Position numbers and translations under genes: made by a program. From contig JAYQVH010000012.1 in the NCBI GenBank assembly GCA_038148375.1, forward strand, positions 36,337 to 100,336: a DNA stretch of 64,000 bases. The letters are read 5' to 3'. A model generated the notes under the pieces. The model was not told the origin of the DNA, ran no database searches, and worked only from the letters and a program-made list of their open reading frames with translations. Numbering within the stretch: the stretch's first letter is position 1; every line of letters begins with the position of its first letter. Of the stretch, positions 50,754-60,107 are shown piece after piece. The stretch comes from CAWUEX02 sp038148375 (lineage in GTDB: Bacteria > Pseudomonadota > Alphaproteobacteria > Rhodospirillales > Rhodospirillaceae).

Positions 50754-51959
50754 CTAAGGACGTCGCAATGTGCCCTGCAGCGCATCGCCAGAGTGCATGA
50801 CCACGTTCCAAGCGCGATTGCCACCGTGCCGGTACCCAAGAAACGAGCCCTGAGTTGTATCACGGGTATTGGTGAACAGGCGCCGGCCTTTGTACGCCCA
50901 TTGGCGGCGGCCGTCTGACAGAGTCAAAATCGCCCAGTTGCCGCCGGGAGCGACATCGCCCTCTTCAGCAAGAATCGGTATCCATTCGTCTTCCAGACAC
51001 TCGAACTCGCAGCCTTCCGCAGCCACAGCAAGATTGCCGCGCAGCTTGCTCGGATCCCATGTGTAAATCGTCTTGTAATTCTCATCGCCGAGCATTTCGC
51101 CTGCATCCGTGTCCTGAACTGTAACCCAATCGGGATAAGGCGGCCGGGGCTCGAGAATCATGGCAGCCATCGCGCGTCCATTGGCGTCGAGAGGCGCGCC
51201 ATGACCGGCGAACTCGCGAATCTGAACGTCGTTTTCGTAGTGGAAAAGCGGGTGACCCTGGTAAGCCCACTGTTTAAGGCCATCGCGGCGAGTCACGATC
51301 TGCCAATCTCCGAAAGAGCGCGCGACCCTCGGCGCAAGCATAGGGCGCCAAACATCTAAACAGGACGAGTCCAGACATAGCGACGCCACGTCCACGTCAT
51401 CTTCGGGCGTGTAGAGAGTCCTCTGGTGGCGATCGGCCGCAACATGCCCCAAAAGAGTTTTTTCGATTTGAATGCCGGGCGGCGTCGGAATTGCAATAAA
51501 CGCGATATCCCATAGCAAGCCGATACCATCACCATAGGTGTCACCGGGACCTTGGTCGACGCTGTTCGTGTACAATGGCTTATCGTTGTAGGCCCATTGC
51601 AATCGTTCAACCTGCTCCATACCCACTTCATCGATCCGCTTGATCACCGACCAGCCGTCACCGGTAACGGCATCCTCAGCCGCCAGATACGGGCGCCACG
51701 TCTCGATGCAGTCATTCACACAGTTGGACTTTCCAGGGTCGGTATCGCTTTTCGACATATACAGCGTCATCTGGTTGCTGTCGGTGATGACCCAACCGTG
51801 ACCTTTTTCAACCAATACAAATTGGTCCGGTGCAGGTGGAGTTTCGATTTCGGCGAACGCCTGCGATGAAAGAAACGCCAAACTTCCGGAAACAGCGGCC
51901 GCAAGCAACCAAGCCCCGCTGCGCAGATGCAACACCATACCCAAACCCTTATGCGTCAT
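50754..51959 (-). CDS. Secreted PF03640-type repeat protein, module component D (copy 2)
   Basis: A 401-residue secreted protein with a signal peptide ending SSQAFA and three PF03640-like repeats. Cys pairs are present in all three: CVNDCIETWRP, CLDSSCLDVWRP, and CEFECLEDEWIP, each followed by a phrase such as RLQWAYNDKPLY or GLKQWAYQGHPLFHY. It lies 24 bp downstream of the DUF1552 gene. ATG 51959 is used; ATG 51938 with AAGGG 7 bases upstream is an equally good start. Paralogue of 23991 and 61458. Confidence 0.87.
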   Translation of the reverse strand: MTHKGLGMVLHLRSGAWLLAAAVSGSLAFLSSQAFAEIETPPAPDQFVLVEKGHGWVITDSNQMTLYMSKSDTDPGKSNCVNDCIETWRPYLAAEDAVTGDGWSVIKRIDEVGMEQVERLQWAYNDKPLYTNSVDQGPGDTYGDGIGLLWDIAFIAIPTPPGIQIEKTLLGHVAADRHQRTLYTPEDDVDVASLCLDSSCLDVWRPMLAPRVARSFGDWQIVTRRDGLKQWAYQGHPLFHYENDVQIREFAGHGAPLDANGRAMAAMILEPRPPYPDWVTVQDTDAGEMLGDENYKTIYTWDPSKLRGNLAVAAEGCEFECLEDEWIPILAEEGDVAPGGNWAILTLSDGRRQWAYKGRRLFTNTRDTTQGSFLGYRHGGNRAWNVVMHSGDALQGTLRRP

Positions 51960-51986
51960 CACAGCGCAACCCTTTTACGGCCGTGA

Positions 51987-53357
51987 TTAAACCAAAATTT
52001 CCGTAATCGGCTTCGAAGTCTGCAGCGACTTCGTACCCCAGCTCTGAATGGGCACACCCATAATCTGCATTGTCGTCAAACCAATGCGGGTAATCGGATC
52101 GCCGCCGCCAGCAACATACATGCCTTGCTTGATTCGGCCGCCGGCTCCGCCGATCAAGTAGGCCGGAACGCCGTCGATGGTGTGAAGCCGCGCATAGTTG
52201 GTTTCGCTGGTCGCAAACACGAGACAGTTGTCTAACAACGTGCCGTCGCCTTCCGGAATGCTTTCCAGCGTCTCGATGTAGGTTGCCATGCCTTCCATCG
52301 CCCGCTCGTTAAACCAGTAAGTCAGAGGCTGGTATCCGAGCTGCGGGTCGATCACCTCTTCGTGCGTCAAGAGATGGTGTGTGTAGGTCTCCCCGACACG
52401 CCGGACATTGGCGAAATTGTCTGTAAACACCATGTTGAACACGCGCGTCTGGTTGCAGGCCACGGCCATCGCCAGAATCTTGGACATGATCTTGTGCGTT
52501 TCAACGACAGAGTCCATTTCGCGCACTCTGACAACTTCGTCTTCCGCCATCGCGCCGGGCCGTTGAGGGACGACACAGGCTTCGTTCGGTTCCGGCTTCT
52601 GCAGTTGAAGCGCCAATTGGTTCTCGATTTCACGGATCGACGTGAAATATTGATCCATGCGCTGTTTGTCTGCGGCGCCGAGAGTCTTCATGTAATCCTT
52701 GGTCTCTTCGGCAAAGGCGGAGAGAACGCTCTTGCGCAAGCGGACGACCGGATCGGGTTTGAAATCCGCTTTGTTGGGATCGGCAAACTCGGGTCCGTAA
52801 ATGCGATCATACAGTGCCACCGGATCAACTTCGGCCGCGGCGCGATTATAGGTGTTGCGCGCGCTGTAGTTTTCGCGGGCCAGCGACACGCTTGTCACAT
52901 CGAGTGTGCGGAAGCGCGTACCGGTACCGATCTCATCCGCAATGAGCAGATCAAGCGTTGGGGCGGGGATGTCGCCGCTCGCTTCGGGCGCAGAACCTGT
53001 ACGGTTTATCACCCAGCCTGAGTGGTGTGTATAGTTTGAGCGGCCGTCTAACGGCATGTTGAAATTGGCGAAGTAGGTCAGCTTGTCCTTGTGCGGAATA
53101 AGCGCCTTGGTTTCGTCCAGAAATTCAACACCGGGACTGGTCTGCGTCTTGACCTTTACGGCCCGCTCGGGCGTGTGGCCCATACCCCAATACCATGTCC
53201 CGAAACGCACTGGGATCGGTGCCCCACTGGCCAACGCGGTGCCGTTGCCGTTCAGAAAGCAATCCAAAAACGGCAGGGTTAAAGAGACCACACCGCCGCC
53301 CATCATGCTGCGCAGAACTTGCCGGCGTGATGCCTTGCTGGGGAGAAGAACACTCAT
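51987..53357 (-). CDS. Tat-exported DUF1552 protein, module component C (copy 2)
   Basis: A 456-residue DUF1552 protein with Tat signal ASRRQVLRSMMGGG, then LPFLDCFLNGNGTALA and VRFGTWYWGMGHTPE. It shares with copy 1 ARENYSARNT, DQYFTSIREIENQLALQLQKP, GETYTHHLLTHEEVID and LDNCLVFATSETNYARLHTID, and is closer to copy 1 than to copy 3. The start overlaps the DUF1592 stop (ATGA). Role unknown; the conserved Tat route suggests folding with a cofactor before export. Confidence 0.93.
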   Translation of the reverse strand: MSVLLPSKASRRQVLRSMMGGGVVSLTLPFLDCFLNGNGTALASGAPIPVRFGTWYWGMGHTPERAVKVKTQTSPGVEFLDETKALIPHKDKLTYFANFNMPLDGRSNYTHHSGWVINRTGSAPEASGDIPAPTLDLLIADEIGTGTRFRTLDVTSVSLARENYSARNTYNRAAAEVDPVALYDRIYGPEFADPNKADFKPDPVVRLRKSVLSAFAEETKDYMKTLGAADKQRMDQYFTSIREIENQLALQLQKPEPNEACVVPQRPGAMAEDEVVRVREMDSVVETHKIMSKILAMAVACNQTRVFNMVFTDNFANVRRVGETYTHHLLTHEEVIDPQLGYQPLTYWFNERAMEGMATYIETLESIPEGDGTLLDNCLVFATSETNYARLHTIDGVPAYLIGGAGGRIKQGMYVAGGGDPITRIGLTTMQIMGVPIQSWGTKSLQTSKPITEILV

Positions 53358-55045
53358 GATCCACGCTCCGTTGTGGGTGTATCAGTCAATGAAGCCGCTC
53401 GGGTGCCGTCATCACTGGGCTCGGGCTTCGAAATAGTAAAGAACGCCTTGCTTGTCGCGATCTCCTTCAACAAGGACCGCAAGCTGTAACCGGACTCAGC
53501 AAAGTTAGTTTCCAGATAGCGAATAAAATCCCGTTCGTTCCGCTCGGGCGCGCGGCCGGTGCCATAGGAATAAAGCTGGTTCGTCAAACAGGACGGAACC
53601 CCTGGGTGCGCGGCCATCGCCGCGCCCAGACCTTTTGCCGTATCAAATTCTGATCCGTCCAAGTTGCCGGAGACGTCGATCACGACGCCCTGCTCCATCG
53701 TGCGAAACTGGCCGATACCGTCGAAGCGCTCGAAACCAAGACCGATCGGGTCGGTTATCTTGTGACAACCCGCACATGACGGAACCGTTGAATGAGCGGT
53801 TAGACGTTCGCGCGCTGTGCGGCTCGGCGCATTGGGATCGTTAAACAATGAGAAGTCGACGTCCCCGGGGGGGTCAGGAACTTTCTGACACAGCAGAAGT
53901 TCACGTACTGCCTTGCCGCGCAAGGTAGCCGAACTACGCCCCGGATGGGAAAACAGCGACAGGAATCCCATCTGAGTCAGAACACCGGCGCGGACGTCAC
54001 CTTCCGGAAACGTATAGGGCTCCCAGCCGCCGTCCGGACGCGTCACCGGGACTCGATACACCCGGCCAAGGTGAGCATCGATAAATGTGTCCCGCGTCGT
54101 GAAAATACCTGGATAGGGCTGATCTCGGTCGACGGTATGGTCGACAATCGTGCGCAACAACTGCTCTTTGGCACTGTCGGCGGCGTTGATGGTGTATGCG
54201 GGATAAATGATGGTGTCTTTCTCAAGCGTCTCGAATTTTTCGAGATCGAGAAAGTCTTCGAAAAAAGCTCGAACGCCGCGGGCCAGAAACGCCTCTGACC
54301 CCATCATCCGCTCAACCTGCTCCTCAAGACCTTTTTCCGTATGGAGCTCTCCGGACGCAGCCGCGTCCAAGAGCATGGCATCAGGCGTTGAGTTCCAGAG
54401 GAGAAAACTTAAGCGCGCGGCCTTGGCATAACCCGTCAATCGAAGACCGCTCGGTGCCGCAGTGTCTGGTTCCGTTTCGTCGACAATGAACAGAAAACTC
54501 GGCGTGACCATGAGGCCGGTTAGACCGAATTCGATACCGGCATAAAAATCGCCCAATTCATCCGCGACTTGCCCGGCGGCCGAGACGGCGGTTTCCAATT
54601 CCGTATCAGTTAACGGGCGCCGATAGAGGTATAGGCCAACTTCGGAAAAATATTTCCTACTGCACTCCGCGTCCGCCTTGGCAACATCTGCTGGCGCGCA
54701 GGTGATGAGTACCTCGCGGTTCTCAGCATCAACGACTTGCGCGGCAATGGACCTGGCCAGATCGTAGAACTTTTCAAATCCCGAAGGCGTAATCAGAGCA
54801 TTGCGCGCACCCACCGCGAACAAGCCGTCCGTGCGAACGAGCGGATCAAATCGTCCGGCAATCACGATATGCTCGCCGAAGACGTCGTGAATAACGTTGC
54901 GGTATTGCTCCGCAGTCAGGCGGCGCATATCGGGCGGCGCGCCGATTGTTTCAGGCGCAGGTTCTTCACACCCGGCGAGGAGGAAGAGTGCAACCGCAGC
55001 ACCGGCCAGTTTGCCAACAATATGTGTGAGCTTAGACGTCAACAT
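53354..55045 (-). CDS. DUF1592-type lipoprotein with CxxCH, module component B (copy 2)
   Basis: A 563-residue lipoprotein (LLAGC, Glu at +2) with the domain string DUF1587 (MRRLTAEQYRNVIHDVFG), DUF1595 (YLYRRPLTDTEL), DUF1592 (LSFLLWNSTPDAMLLDAA), DUF1588 (HPGRSSATLRGKAVRELLL, CQKVPDPPGDVDF) and DUF1585 (CLTNQLYSYGTGR). The haem motif is CAGCHKITDPIG at 424. CAPADVAKADAEC near 120 keeps the extra Cys pair seen in all copies. It starts 38 bp after component A with CAGGAG upstream of its ATG. Confidence 0.93.
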   Translation of the reverse strand: MLTSKLTHIVGKLAGAAVALFLLAGCEEPAPETIGAPPDMRRLTAEQYRNVIHDVFGEHIVIAGRFDPLVRTDGLFAVGARNALITPSGFEKFYDLARSIAAQVVDAENREVLITCAPADVAKADAECSRKYFSEVGLYLYRRPLTDTELETAVSAAGQVADELGDFYAGIEFGLTGLMVTPSFLFIVDETEPDTAAPSGLRLTGYAKAARLSFLLWNSTPDAMLLDAAASGELHTEKGLEEQVERMMGSEAFLARGVRAFFEDFLDLEKFETLEKDTIIYPAYTINAADSAKEQLLRTIVDHTVDRDQPYPGIFTTRDTFIDAHLGRVYRVPVTRPDGGWEPYTFPEGDVRAGVLTQMGFLSLFSHPGRSSATLRGKAVRELLLCQKVPDPPGDVDFSLFNDPNAPSRTARERLTAHSTVPSCAGCHKITDPIGLGFERFDGIGQFRTMEQGVVIDVSGNLDGSEFDTAKGLGAAMAAHPGVPSCLTNQLYSYGTGRAPERNERDFIRYLETNFAESGYSLRSLLKEIATSKAFFTISKPEPSDDGTRAASLTDTPTTERGS

Positions 55046-55083
55046 TTTACTCCTGAGGTCACGTAATCGAGGCGCGAGCGCTC

Positions 55084-56274
55084 TCAGCGTCCTGCTGTCT
55101 CAATGTCATCAGATGGGTCGGGATGGACGACAAACGCGGCGTAGGTGTTGATCTCAAACGCCGACGAAATATGCGTGCATTCGCCGGTTTCCGGATCCGG
55201 ATACCCGTCTGCGAGGCTCTTGGCTGCCTCGAAAAAGGCGGGGCAGCTAAACACACCCGTAACGATCACGGGCCCAAGCCCGCCCGTTAGGTAAAGGTAC
55301 TGCTCAAGGTCGTAGTAACCAGCGAGCATGCCGGTTGCGTTTGAGCCATCCTCGGTAATCGCCAATTCGATTTGCATGTCGCGTATCACGGGGTGCATGT
55401 AGTTGTAGTTACCGTAATAAGGCAATCGCACATCGCCCGACCCTGCCTTGAGAACGCCGTCAATGATTGACCCTTTAAGCGAGTCTCCGTATCGCGGCCC
55501 TTCGTCGGTATAGTCGATACGATAGCTTGAAAACGGAATAACCTGGCCTTTGCTATCCAATGGAAACTGATCAATGGAGCGGTAAAAGGTTACGGTGACA
55601 TCATCGTCATTGCGGGGATCGTCAACGTCAGTCACTTCGATCAGGATCATGGCCAAACCGCTTGTGCGGCGCATTTCGTTGGCGTTGATATCTATCACGC
55701 CCTGTTCGCGGTACCCGTAAATACAGCCGATCAGCCGATAGAGCTGGTTGTCGATCCCAGGTACACCGCCGGGGCTCGTGAAGTTTTCATGGCTGCACGT
55801 CTTCGGTGTCGCGCTGCCATCAATGTTGCCGTCCAAATTGGCCCCGAACGACGTCGTTCCTTCAACGGTCAGCAGCGGAGGATCGTCTTTGATGACCTCC
55901 GGATTAATACACACGTCTTCGCCATTGGGCCCGCGCCGCACCGCCGAAAACCAGCGGTCGAGCGTGGTGATAAGACCATCCTGAGTCAGTTCGCTGCGCT
56001 GTTTCTTTGACAGATTGCGCCACCAGATTTCGTCGTTACCGATATTCAGGCCTGCCGGGCATTCATCCATGAATTTGGTTTCGTAAACGGCAGGCATGAA
56101 ATCCTTGACGACAAATCCGAGCGTACGGCCCGGCGGCGCGCCAGCGGCAGCCGATCCCGTCGCGGCGGACGCAGACTTGACCGGGTCAGCAGACGCGGCT
56201 TCAGAAAACCCCACAGACACCGCCAACGCGGTGCCAAGGGTGAGAGAAGCCAGAGCGTTTTTGCCTATTTTCAC
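55084..56274 (-). CDS. Secreted ~390-aa protein of unknown family, module component A (copy 2)
   Basis: A 396-residue secreted protein (signal peptide ends about SEAASA), paralogue of 28147 and 57253. The shared phrases are DECPAGLNIGNDEIWW, RRGPNGEDVCINPEV, NLDGNIDGSATPKTC, GIDNQLYRLIGCIYG, VTFYRSIDQFPLDS, YGDSLKGSIIDGVL, LPYYGNYNYMHP and DGYPDPETGECTHISSAFE. All six family cysteines are kept. A Ala/Gly-rich linker (SASAATGSAAAGAPPG) follows the signal. It starts with GTG, AGG 6 bases upstream, and leads a leftward operon A-B-C-D. A 6-bp hairpin (56298-56312) lies in its leader. No function known. Confidence 0.85.
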   Translation of the reverse strand: MKIGKNALASLTLGTALAVSVGFSEAASADPVKSASAATGSAAAGAPPGRTLGFVVKDFMPAVYETKFMDECPAGLNIGNDEIWWRNLSKKQRSELTQDGLITTLDRWFSAVRRGPNGEDVCINPEVIKDDPPLLTVEGTTSFGANLDGNIDGSATPKTCSHENFTSPGGVPGIDNQLYRLIGCIYGYREQGVIDINANEMRRTSGLAMILIEVTDVDDPRNDDDVTVTFYRSIDQFPLDSKGQVIPFSSYRIDYTDEGPRYGDSLKGSIIDGVLKAGSGDVRLPYYGNYNYMHPVIRDMQIELAITEDGSNATGMLAGYYDLEQYLYLTGGLGPVIVTGVFSCPAFFEAAKSLADGYPDPETGECTHISSAFEINTYAAFVVHPDPSDDIETAGR

Positions 56275-56443
56275 GATTTACCTATTACTCGCCTAAACTG
56301 CCCCTCGGGCAGCTAAGTCCTTTGAAATTATGATTTTTCCCAAGGTTTTTCATACGCTTTTCTAAGCTATCCAGCCACTTGGTTGTCCTGACGTGAGCGC
56401 CGTGCGAACAAGCCCTTGCTTTGGAAAGCCCCGAATCCCGTTC

Positions 56444-56914
56444 TTATTCCTCCGGCCGCAACCGCATGATCTGCCCTCGCAGCTCGCCGGCTGGATACTT
56501 CGTCGAGTGGATGTTCACGTACATGCGTCCGGTGAGCAGGTATTCAAGTTCACCATCGTTAAGATCGACCGAGCCCTTCAGCGGACTTTTCACGCCATCG
56601 GGCGCTAAATTGAACAGCACGCCGGCATTTCCGCCCGGTGTCTGAGGGCCGTGAACATGGGCGGCAACCGCATCAGATGTCAGGCCGCTAAATGTGATCG
56701 TCCACTGAAAGGTCTGGGTGGGCCTGTCGAGCACGAACTCGGCGATACCGGTTCCCGGACTTTCGGTCGGCGCGCTTTGCTCATCGGAGGATAAGTCCGC
56801 CCTGAACCGGATCGGCGGCCCTTCAGTTCCGGCGTAATCAGGAGCCCCGTGGGCCAGTCCAGACAGGGTGACGCTCGCCAAAACGGTGGCCAGCGCAAGG
56901 CGGCTCAGAAACAT
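56444..56914 (-). CDS. Secreted CHRD-domain protein (copy 3)
   Basis: A 156-residue secreted protein with a signal peptide (1-23, SGLAHGAPD) and a CHRD domain: TESPGTGIAEFVLDRP, HVHGPQTPGGNAGVLFNLAP, SPLKGSVDLNDGEL, YVNIHSTKYPAGELRGQI. It is closer to copy 1 (23007) than to 48699. A strong Shine-Dalgarno (CTGGAGGA) lies 7 bases before the ATG. It is read leftwards, 169 bp before component A of copy 2, and could be co-transcribed with it, in line with the CHRD gene inside the copy 1 operon. Confidence 0.9.
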   Translation of the reverse strand: MFLSRLALATVLASVTLSGLAHGAPDYAGTEGPPIRFRADLSSDEQSAPTESPGTGIAEFVLDRPTQTFQWTITFSGLTSDAVAAHVHGPQTPGGNAGVLFNLAPDGVKSPLKGSVDLNDGELEYLLTGRMYVNIHSTKYPAGELRGQIMRLRPEE

Positions 56915-57252
56915 ACAAAAATCCTCCAGGGTGTCGAACGAGCCCGAACGTTGTCCGCGCCTTACCTACCGCTTAGATCGATGTCCAGAGAGCGCCACGG
57001 CGTTGTCCAAAAATCAGCGGCAAACTGGGACTTTTTGCATACATGCGTTCGCAGAATGACCAAATATGCCCGTTCCACATCGGCCCGTCCCGCTGCCATA
57101 GTCCACCGCCGGGATCAAGCCGGGACCAAAGAGTGCAACACGTGGCCATCGCGCTGAATCGCGGTTTGTGTTTGCCGGTAATTTGAGCATGTTACGGCCT
57201 TAATATTTCGGCTTGGCACCCGCCCTCAGCTCGAAACGGAGTAGAGACACAG
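56915..57252. promoter_or_regulatory. 338-bp divergent region between module copies 2 and 3
   Basis: The only stretch above 300 bp without a gene. It separates the leftward CHRD plus copy 2 from the rightward copy 3, so it should hold promoters for both. I see CGTTGTCC twice in the same direction (56949-56956 and 57001-57008), a short GCAT/ATGC inverted repeat near 57045, and an AT-rich patch near 57200-57212. No convincing promoter boxes, no small gene and no tRNA were found. The copy 3 ribosome site (CGGAGT) is at its right end. Confidence 0.5.
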
Positions 57253-58422
57253 ATGACAAATCGCATGACCTTGACGCTTTCATCGGCCCTAGGCGCCGTA
57301 GCGCTTTGTGCCTCCGCGGCAAGTTCGGCTTTGGCCGCCCCAGTGGACACTGAACGAACCATCGGGTTGGTCGTCGTGTCGTTCTACACCTCCGTTTACG
57401 AAACGAAATACATGGAGGAATGCCCGCGCGGGCTGGCTATCGGGAACGACGAAATATGGTGGAAAAGCCTCGACCCTGCCGTACGGGACAAGCTCACGGA
57501 CGGCGGCGAGATCGAACCGGTGACTGGCGTTAGGCGTGCTCTGTCGGCGAGACGCGGACCGAACGGGGAAGACGTTTGTGCGATGCCAACCATTGTCGAA
57601 GATCCACCGCACAAAATTGTGCAGGGATCGATCTCATACGGCATGAACCTCGACGGTAACGAGGATGGCAGCGCTACTCCAAAGACTTGCGCGCATAAGA
57701 ATTTTACCACGCCAGACGGTCAGACCGGCGTCGACAACCAAATGTATCGATTACTGGGCTGTACGTACGGGTGGCGAGATAGCGGTTACGTTGAGACAAA
57801 CGCCAATGGTGAGCTCATCGATACGTCGCAGGGTGTCACACTTATTGAAATCAGTGACGTCGATGACCGCCGCAATGATGACGACGTCACGGTGCGAATG
57901 TATCGCGCCAATGATGTCCTTCCGAAAGACACCCAAGGCGCAGTGCTACCCTATGCCAGCTACCGCATCCACGACATCCCCGGGTATGGAAAAGCGGCAA
58001 AGGGACGCATCGAAGAGGGTGTATTGAGAACGGAACCCACTGAAGTATTCCTGCCCTACTACGGCAACCTGGCCCACGCCGAAATTCACCTCAAGGACAT
58101 GAGGCTGGAACTCGACCTTGAAGCAACAGATACGCGCGCAAAAGGCATCATTGCGGGCTATCGTGACCTGGACAACTTCTGGAGCTATTTCCGCAAGGGC
58201 GGATATCTTGCGGTAACGGGCCAGTTCAGCTGCCCGGCAATCTATACTGCTGCGCACGAGCTGGCAGATGGATATCCGGATCCCGAAACCGGCGAATGCA
58301 CCGCATTGTCTTCATCTTATTCAATTGAAGCGATCCCTGCATTTATCGTCAAACCCGAAAAGGACGACGTTAAAACGTCCGAAGCTGACGGCGGGAAAGA
58401 GTTCGCCGCCCGTAGCCAGTAA
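57253..58422 (+). CDS. Secreted ~390-aa protein of unknown family, module component A (copy 3)
   Basis: A 389-residue secreted protein (signal peptide ends ASSALAA), third member of the family at 28147 and 55084 and the most diverged. Shared phrases: EECPRGLAIGNDEIWW, RRGPNGEDVCAMPTI, NLDGNEDGSATPKTC, GVDNQMYRLLGCTYG, DDDVTVRMYRANDVLP, LPYYGN and DGYPDPETGECTALSSSY. The six cysteines are conserved. The segment YGDSLKG of the others is YGKAAKG here. It leads a rightward operon A-B-C-D; its stop overlaps the next start by one base (TAATG). Confidence 0.85.
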   Translation: MTNRMTLTLSSALGAVALCASAASSALAAPVDTERTIGLVVVSFYTSVYETKYMEECPRGLAIGNDEIWWKSLDPAVRDKLTDGGEIEPVTGVRRALSARRGPNGEDVCAMPTIVEDPPHKIVQGSISYGMNLDGNEDGSATPKTCAHKNFTTPDGQTGVDNQMYRLLGCTYGWRDSGYVETNANGELIDTSQGVTLIEISDVDDRRNDDDVTVRMYRANDVLPKDTQGAVLPYASYRIHDIPGYGKAAKGRIEEGVLRTEPTEVFLPYYGNLAHAEIHLKDMRLELDLEATDTRAKGIIAGYRDLDNFWSYFRKGGYLAVTGQFSCPAIYTAAHELADGYPDPETGECTALSSSYSIEAIPAFIVKPEKDDVKTSEADGGKEFAARSQ

Positions 58423-60107
58423 TGTTGCGAGACCAGATGAAATACACAACGACCGTTATGAAGATCGTCTTGTTTATGATTGCCGCTATCGGCTTGTCGG
58501 CCTGCGGCGAGGACGAACCGTTGACTGAAGGCCGTGAGCCGCAACTCAGACGCTTGACGGAACAGCAATACCGCAACACCGTTCGCGACGTCTTCGGCGG
58601 CAACATCGTGGTTGCCGGCCGGTTCGATCCCCTGGAACGCGTTGACGGCTTACTCGCCGTTGGCGCTAGCAGCGCCACCATCACGCCGGCAGCTCTGGAG
58701 CGATACGAAGCTCTGGGACGATCCATCGCATTGCAGGTGGTGAATAGAGACAACCGGCGCGCGCTGGTTCCGTGCCAACCCGAAAACATGACCTCGCGCG
58801 ATGATGTCTGCGCAGCTTCGTTTATATCTGAAGTCGGCCGGTTCTTGTTCCGTAGGCCGCTCACGGACTCCGAACGGGACCTTTACACGAGACTGTCCGG
58901 AGAAGCGGCCACCTCACTCAGCGATTTCTACCAGGGTCTGGCTTACGGGCTGACCGGCATGATGGTTTCACCTAAGTTTTTGTACATCACCGAAACGGTA
59001 GAACCCGATCCGGAATCAAATGGGCTTTACCGCCTGGACGGCTATTCAAAAGCATCGCGCTTGAGCTTCTTTTTATGGAACACAACACCTGACGCCGTCT
59101 TACTCGGCGCCGCGGCATCGGATGAACTCCACACCCGAAAAGGATTGGAAAAGCATTACGACCGGATGACCGCGTCGTCGCGGTTGGAGGCAGGCATTGC
59201 CGCCTTCTTTGAGGACATGCTTGAATTTGAACGCTTCGATATTCTTCAAAAAGATCCTGTGATCTACCCCGTTTTTGTCATGGATGTTGCCCAAAGCGCG
59301 AAGGAACAAACGCTACGTACTTTGACGCATCTCTTGCTCGAGGAAGAAGCGGACTACCGGGATATCTTCACCACGCGGCAGACTTTCATGAACGGCGCGC
59401 TCGGGCCGGTATATCGGGTCCCGGTCGTCAATCCCGAAGGTTGGGTGGAATATGAGTTTCCGCAAAACAGCCCTTGGACCGGGGTTCACACGCACCTGAG
59501 TTTCCAGGCGCTCTTCTCCCATCCAGGCAAGAGTTCACCGACGCTGCGCGGGCAAGCGGTGCGTGAGCAGCTTCTGTGTCAAAAGATACCAGAGCCGCCC
59601 GGCGATGTTGACTTCTCTGACTTCAATAACGATGCCGACCCGGTTAACCGCACCGCCCGGCAACGGCTTGCCGTTCACAACGAAGAGCCAAGTTGCGCGG
59701 GTTGCCATAAACTGATGGACCCGATCGGCTTGGCAATGGAAAGTTTCGATGGTGCAGGTCAGGTTCGCACCATGGAAAACGGTATGGTGATCGACACATC
59801 AGGAGAACTTGACGGTGTCGCGTACGACGATGCCGTAGGGCTGGGCGAAGCGCTGCGCGTCAACCCGTCCGCCACGGCGTGCGTTGCCAACCGGCTTTAC
59901 GCGTACGGAACAGGCGGCTCGCCGGAGCGCTCTGAGCGCGAGTGGATGGGATACCTGGAAAGCAGATTTGCTGAGAGTGGGTACAAAATTCCTGAGCTGT
60001 TGCGGGAAATGGTTCTAAGCGACGCTTTCTACCGCGCGACCCCGCCGAAATTGGATACAGACACAGCGGACGCGACAGTTGCACCGGTTGAGGAGACAAA
60101 ATCATGA
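58422..60107 (+). CDS. DUF1592-type lipoprotein with CxxCH, module component B (copy 3)
   Basis: A 561-residue lipoprotein (GLSAC, Gly at +2) with the same five-domain string: LRRLTEQQYRNTVRDVFG, FLFRRPLTDSER, LSFFLWNTTPDAVLLGAA, HPGKSSPTLRGQAVREQLL, CQKIPEPPGDVDF and CVANRLYAYGTG. The haem motif is CAGCHKLMDPIG at 425; the extra pair CQPENMTSRDDVC is also kept. ATG 58422 overlaps the upstream stop; ATG 58437 or 58458 would shorten the n-region and cannot be excluded. It ends overlapping the DUF1552 start (ATGA). Confidence 0.92.
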   Translation: MLRDQMKYTTTVMKIVLFMIAAIGLSACGEDEPLTEGREPQLRRLTEQQYRNTVRDVFGGNIVVAGRFDPLERVDGLLAVGASSATITPAALERYEALGRSIALQVVNRDNRRALVPCQPENMTSRDDVCAASFISEVGRFLFRRPLTDSERDLYTRLSGEAATSLSDFYQGLAYGLTGMMVSPKFLYITETVEPDPESNGLYRLDGYSKASRLSFFLWNTTPDAVLLGAAASDELHTRKGLEKHYDRMTASSRLEAGIAAFFEDMLEFERFDILQKDPVIYPVFVMDVAQSAKEQTLRTLTHLLLEEEADYRDIFTTRQTFMNGALGPVYRVPVVNPEGWVEYEFPQNSPWTGVHTHLSFQALFSHPGKSSPTLRGQAVREQLLCQKIPEPPGDVDFSDFNNDADPVNRTARQRLAVHNEEPSCAGCHKLMDPIGLAMESFDGAGQVRTMENGMVIDTSGELDGVAYDDAVGLGEALRVNPSATACVANRLYAYGTGGSPERSEREWMGYLESRFAESGYKIPELLREMVLSDAFYRATPPKLDTDTADATVAPVEETKS

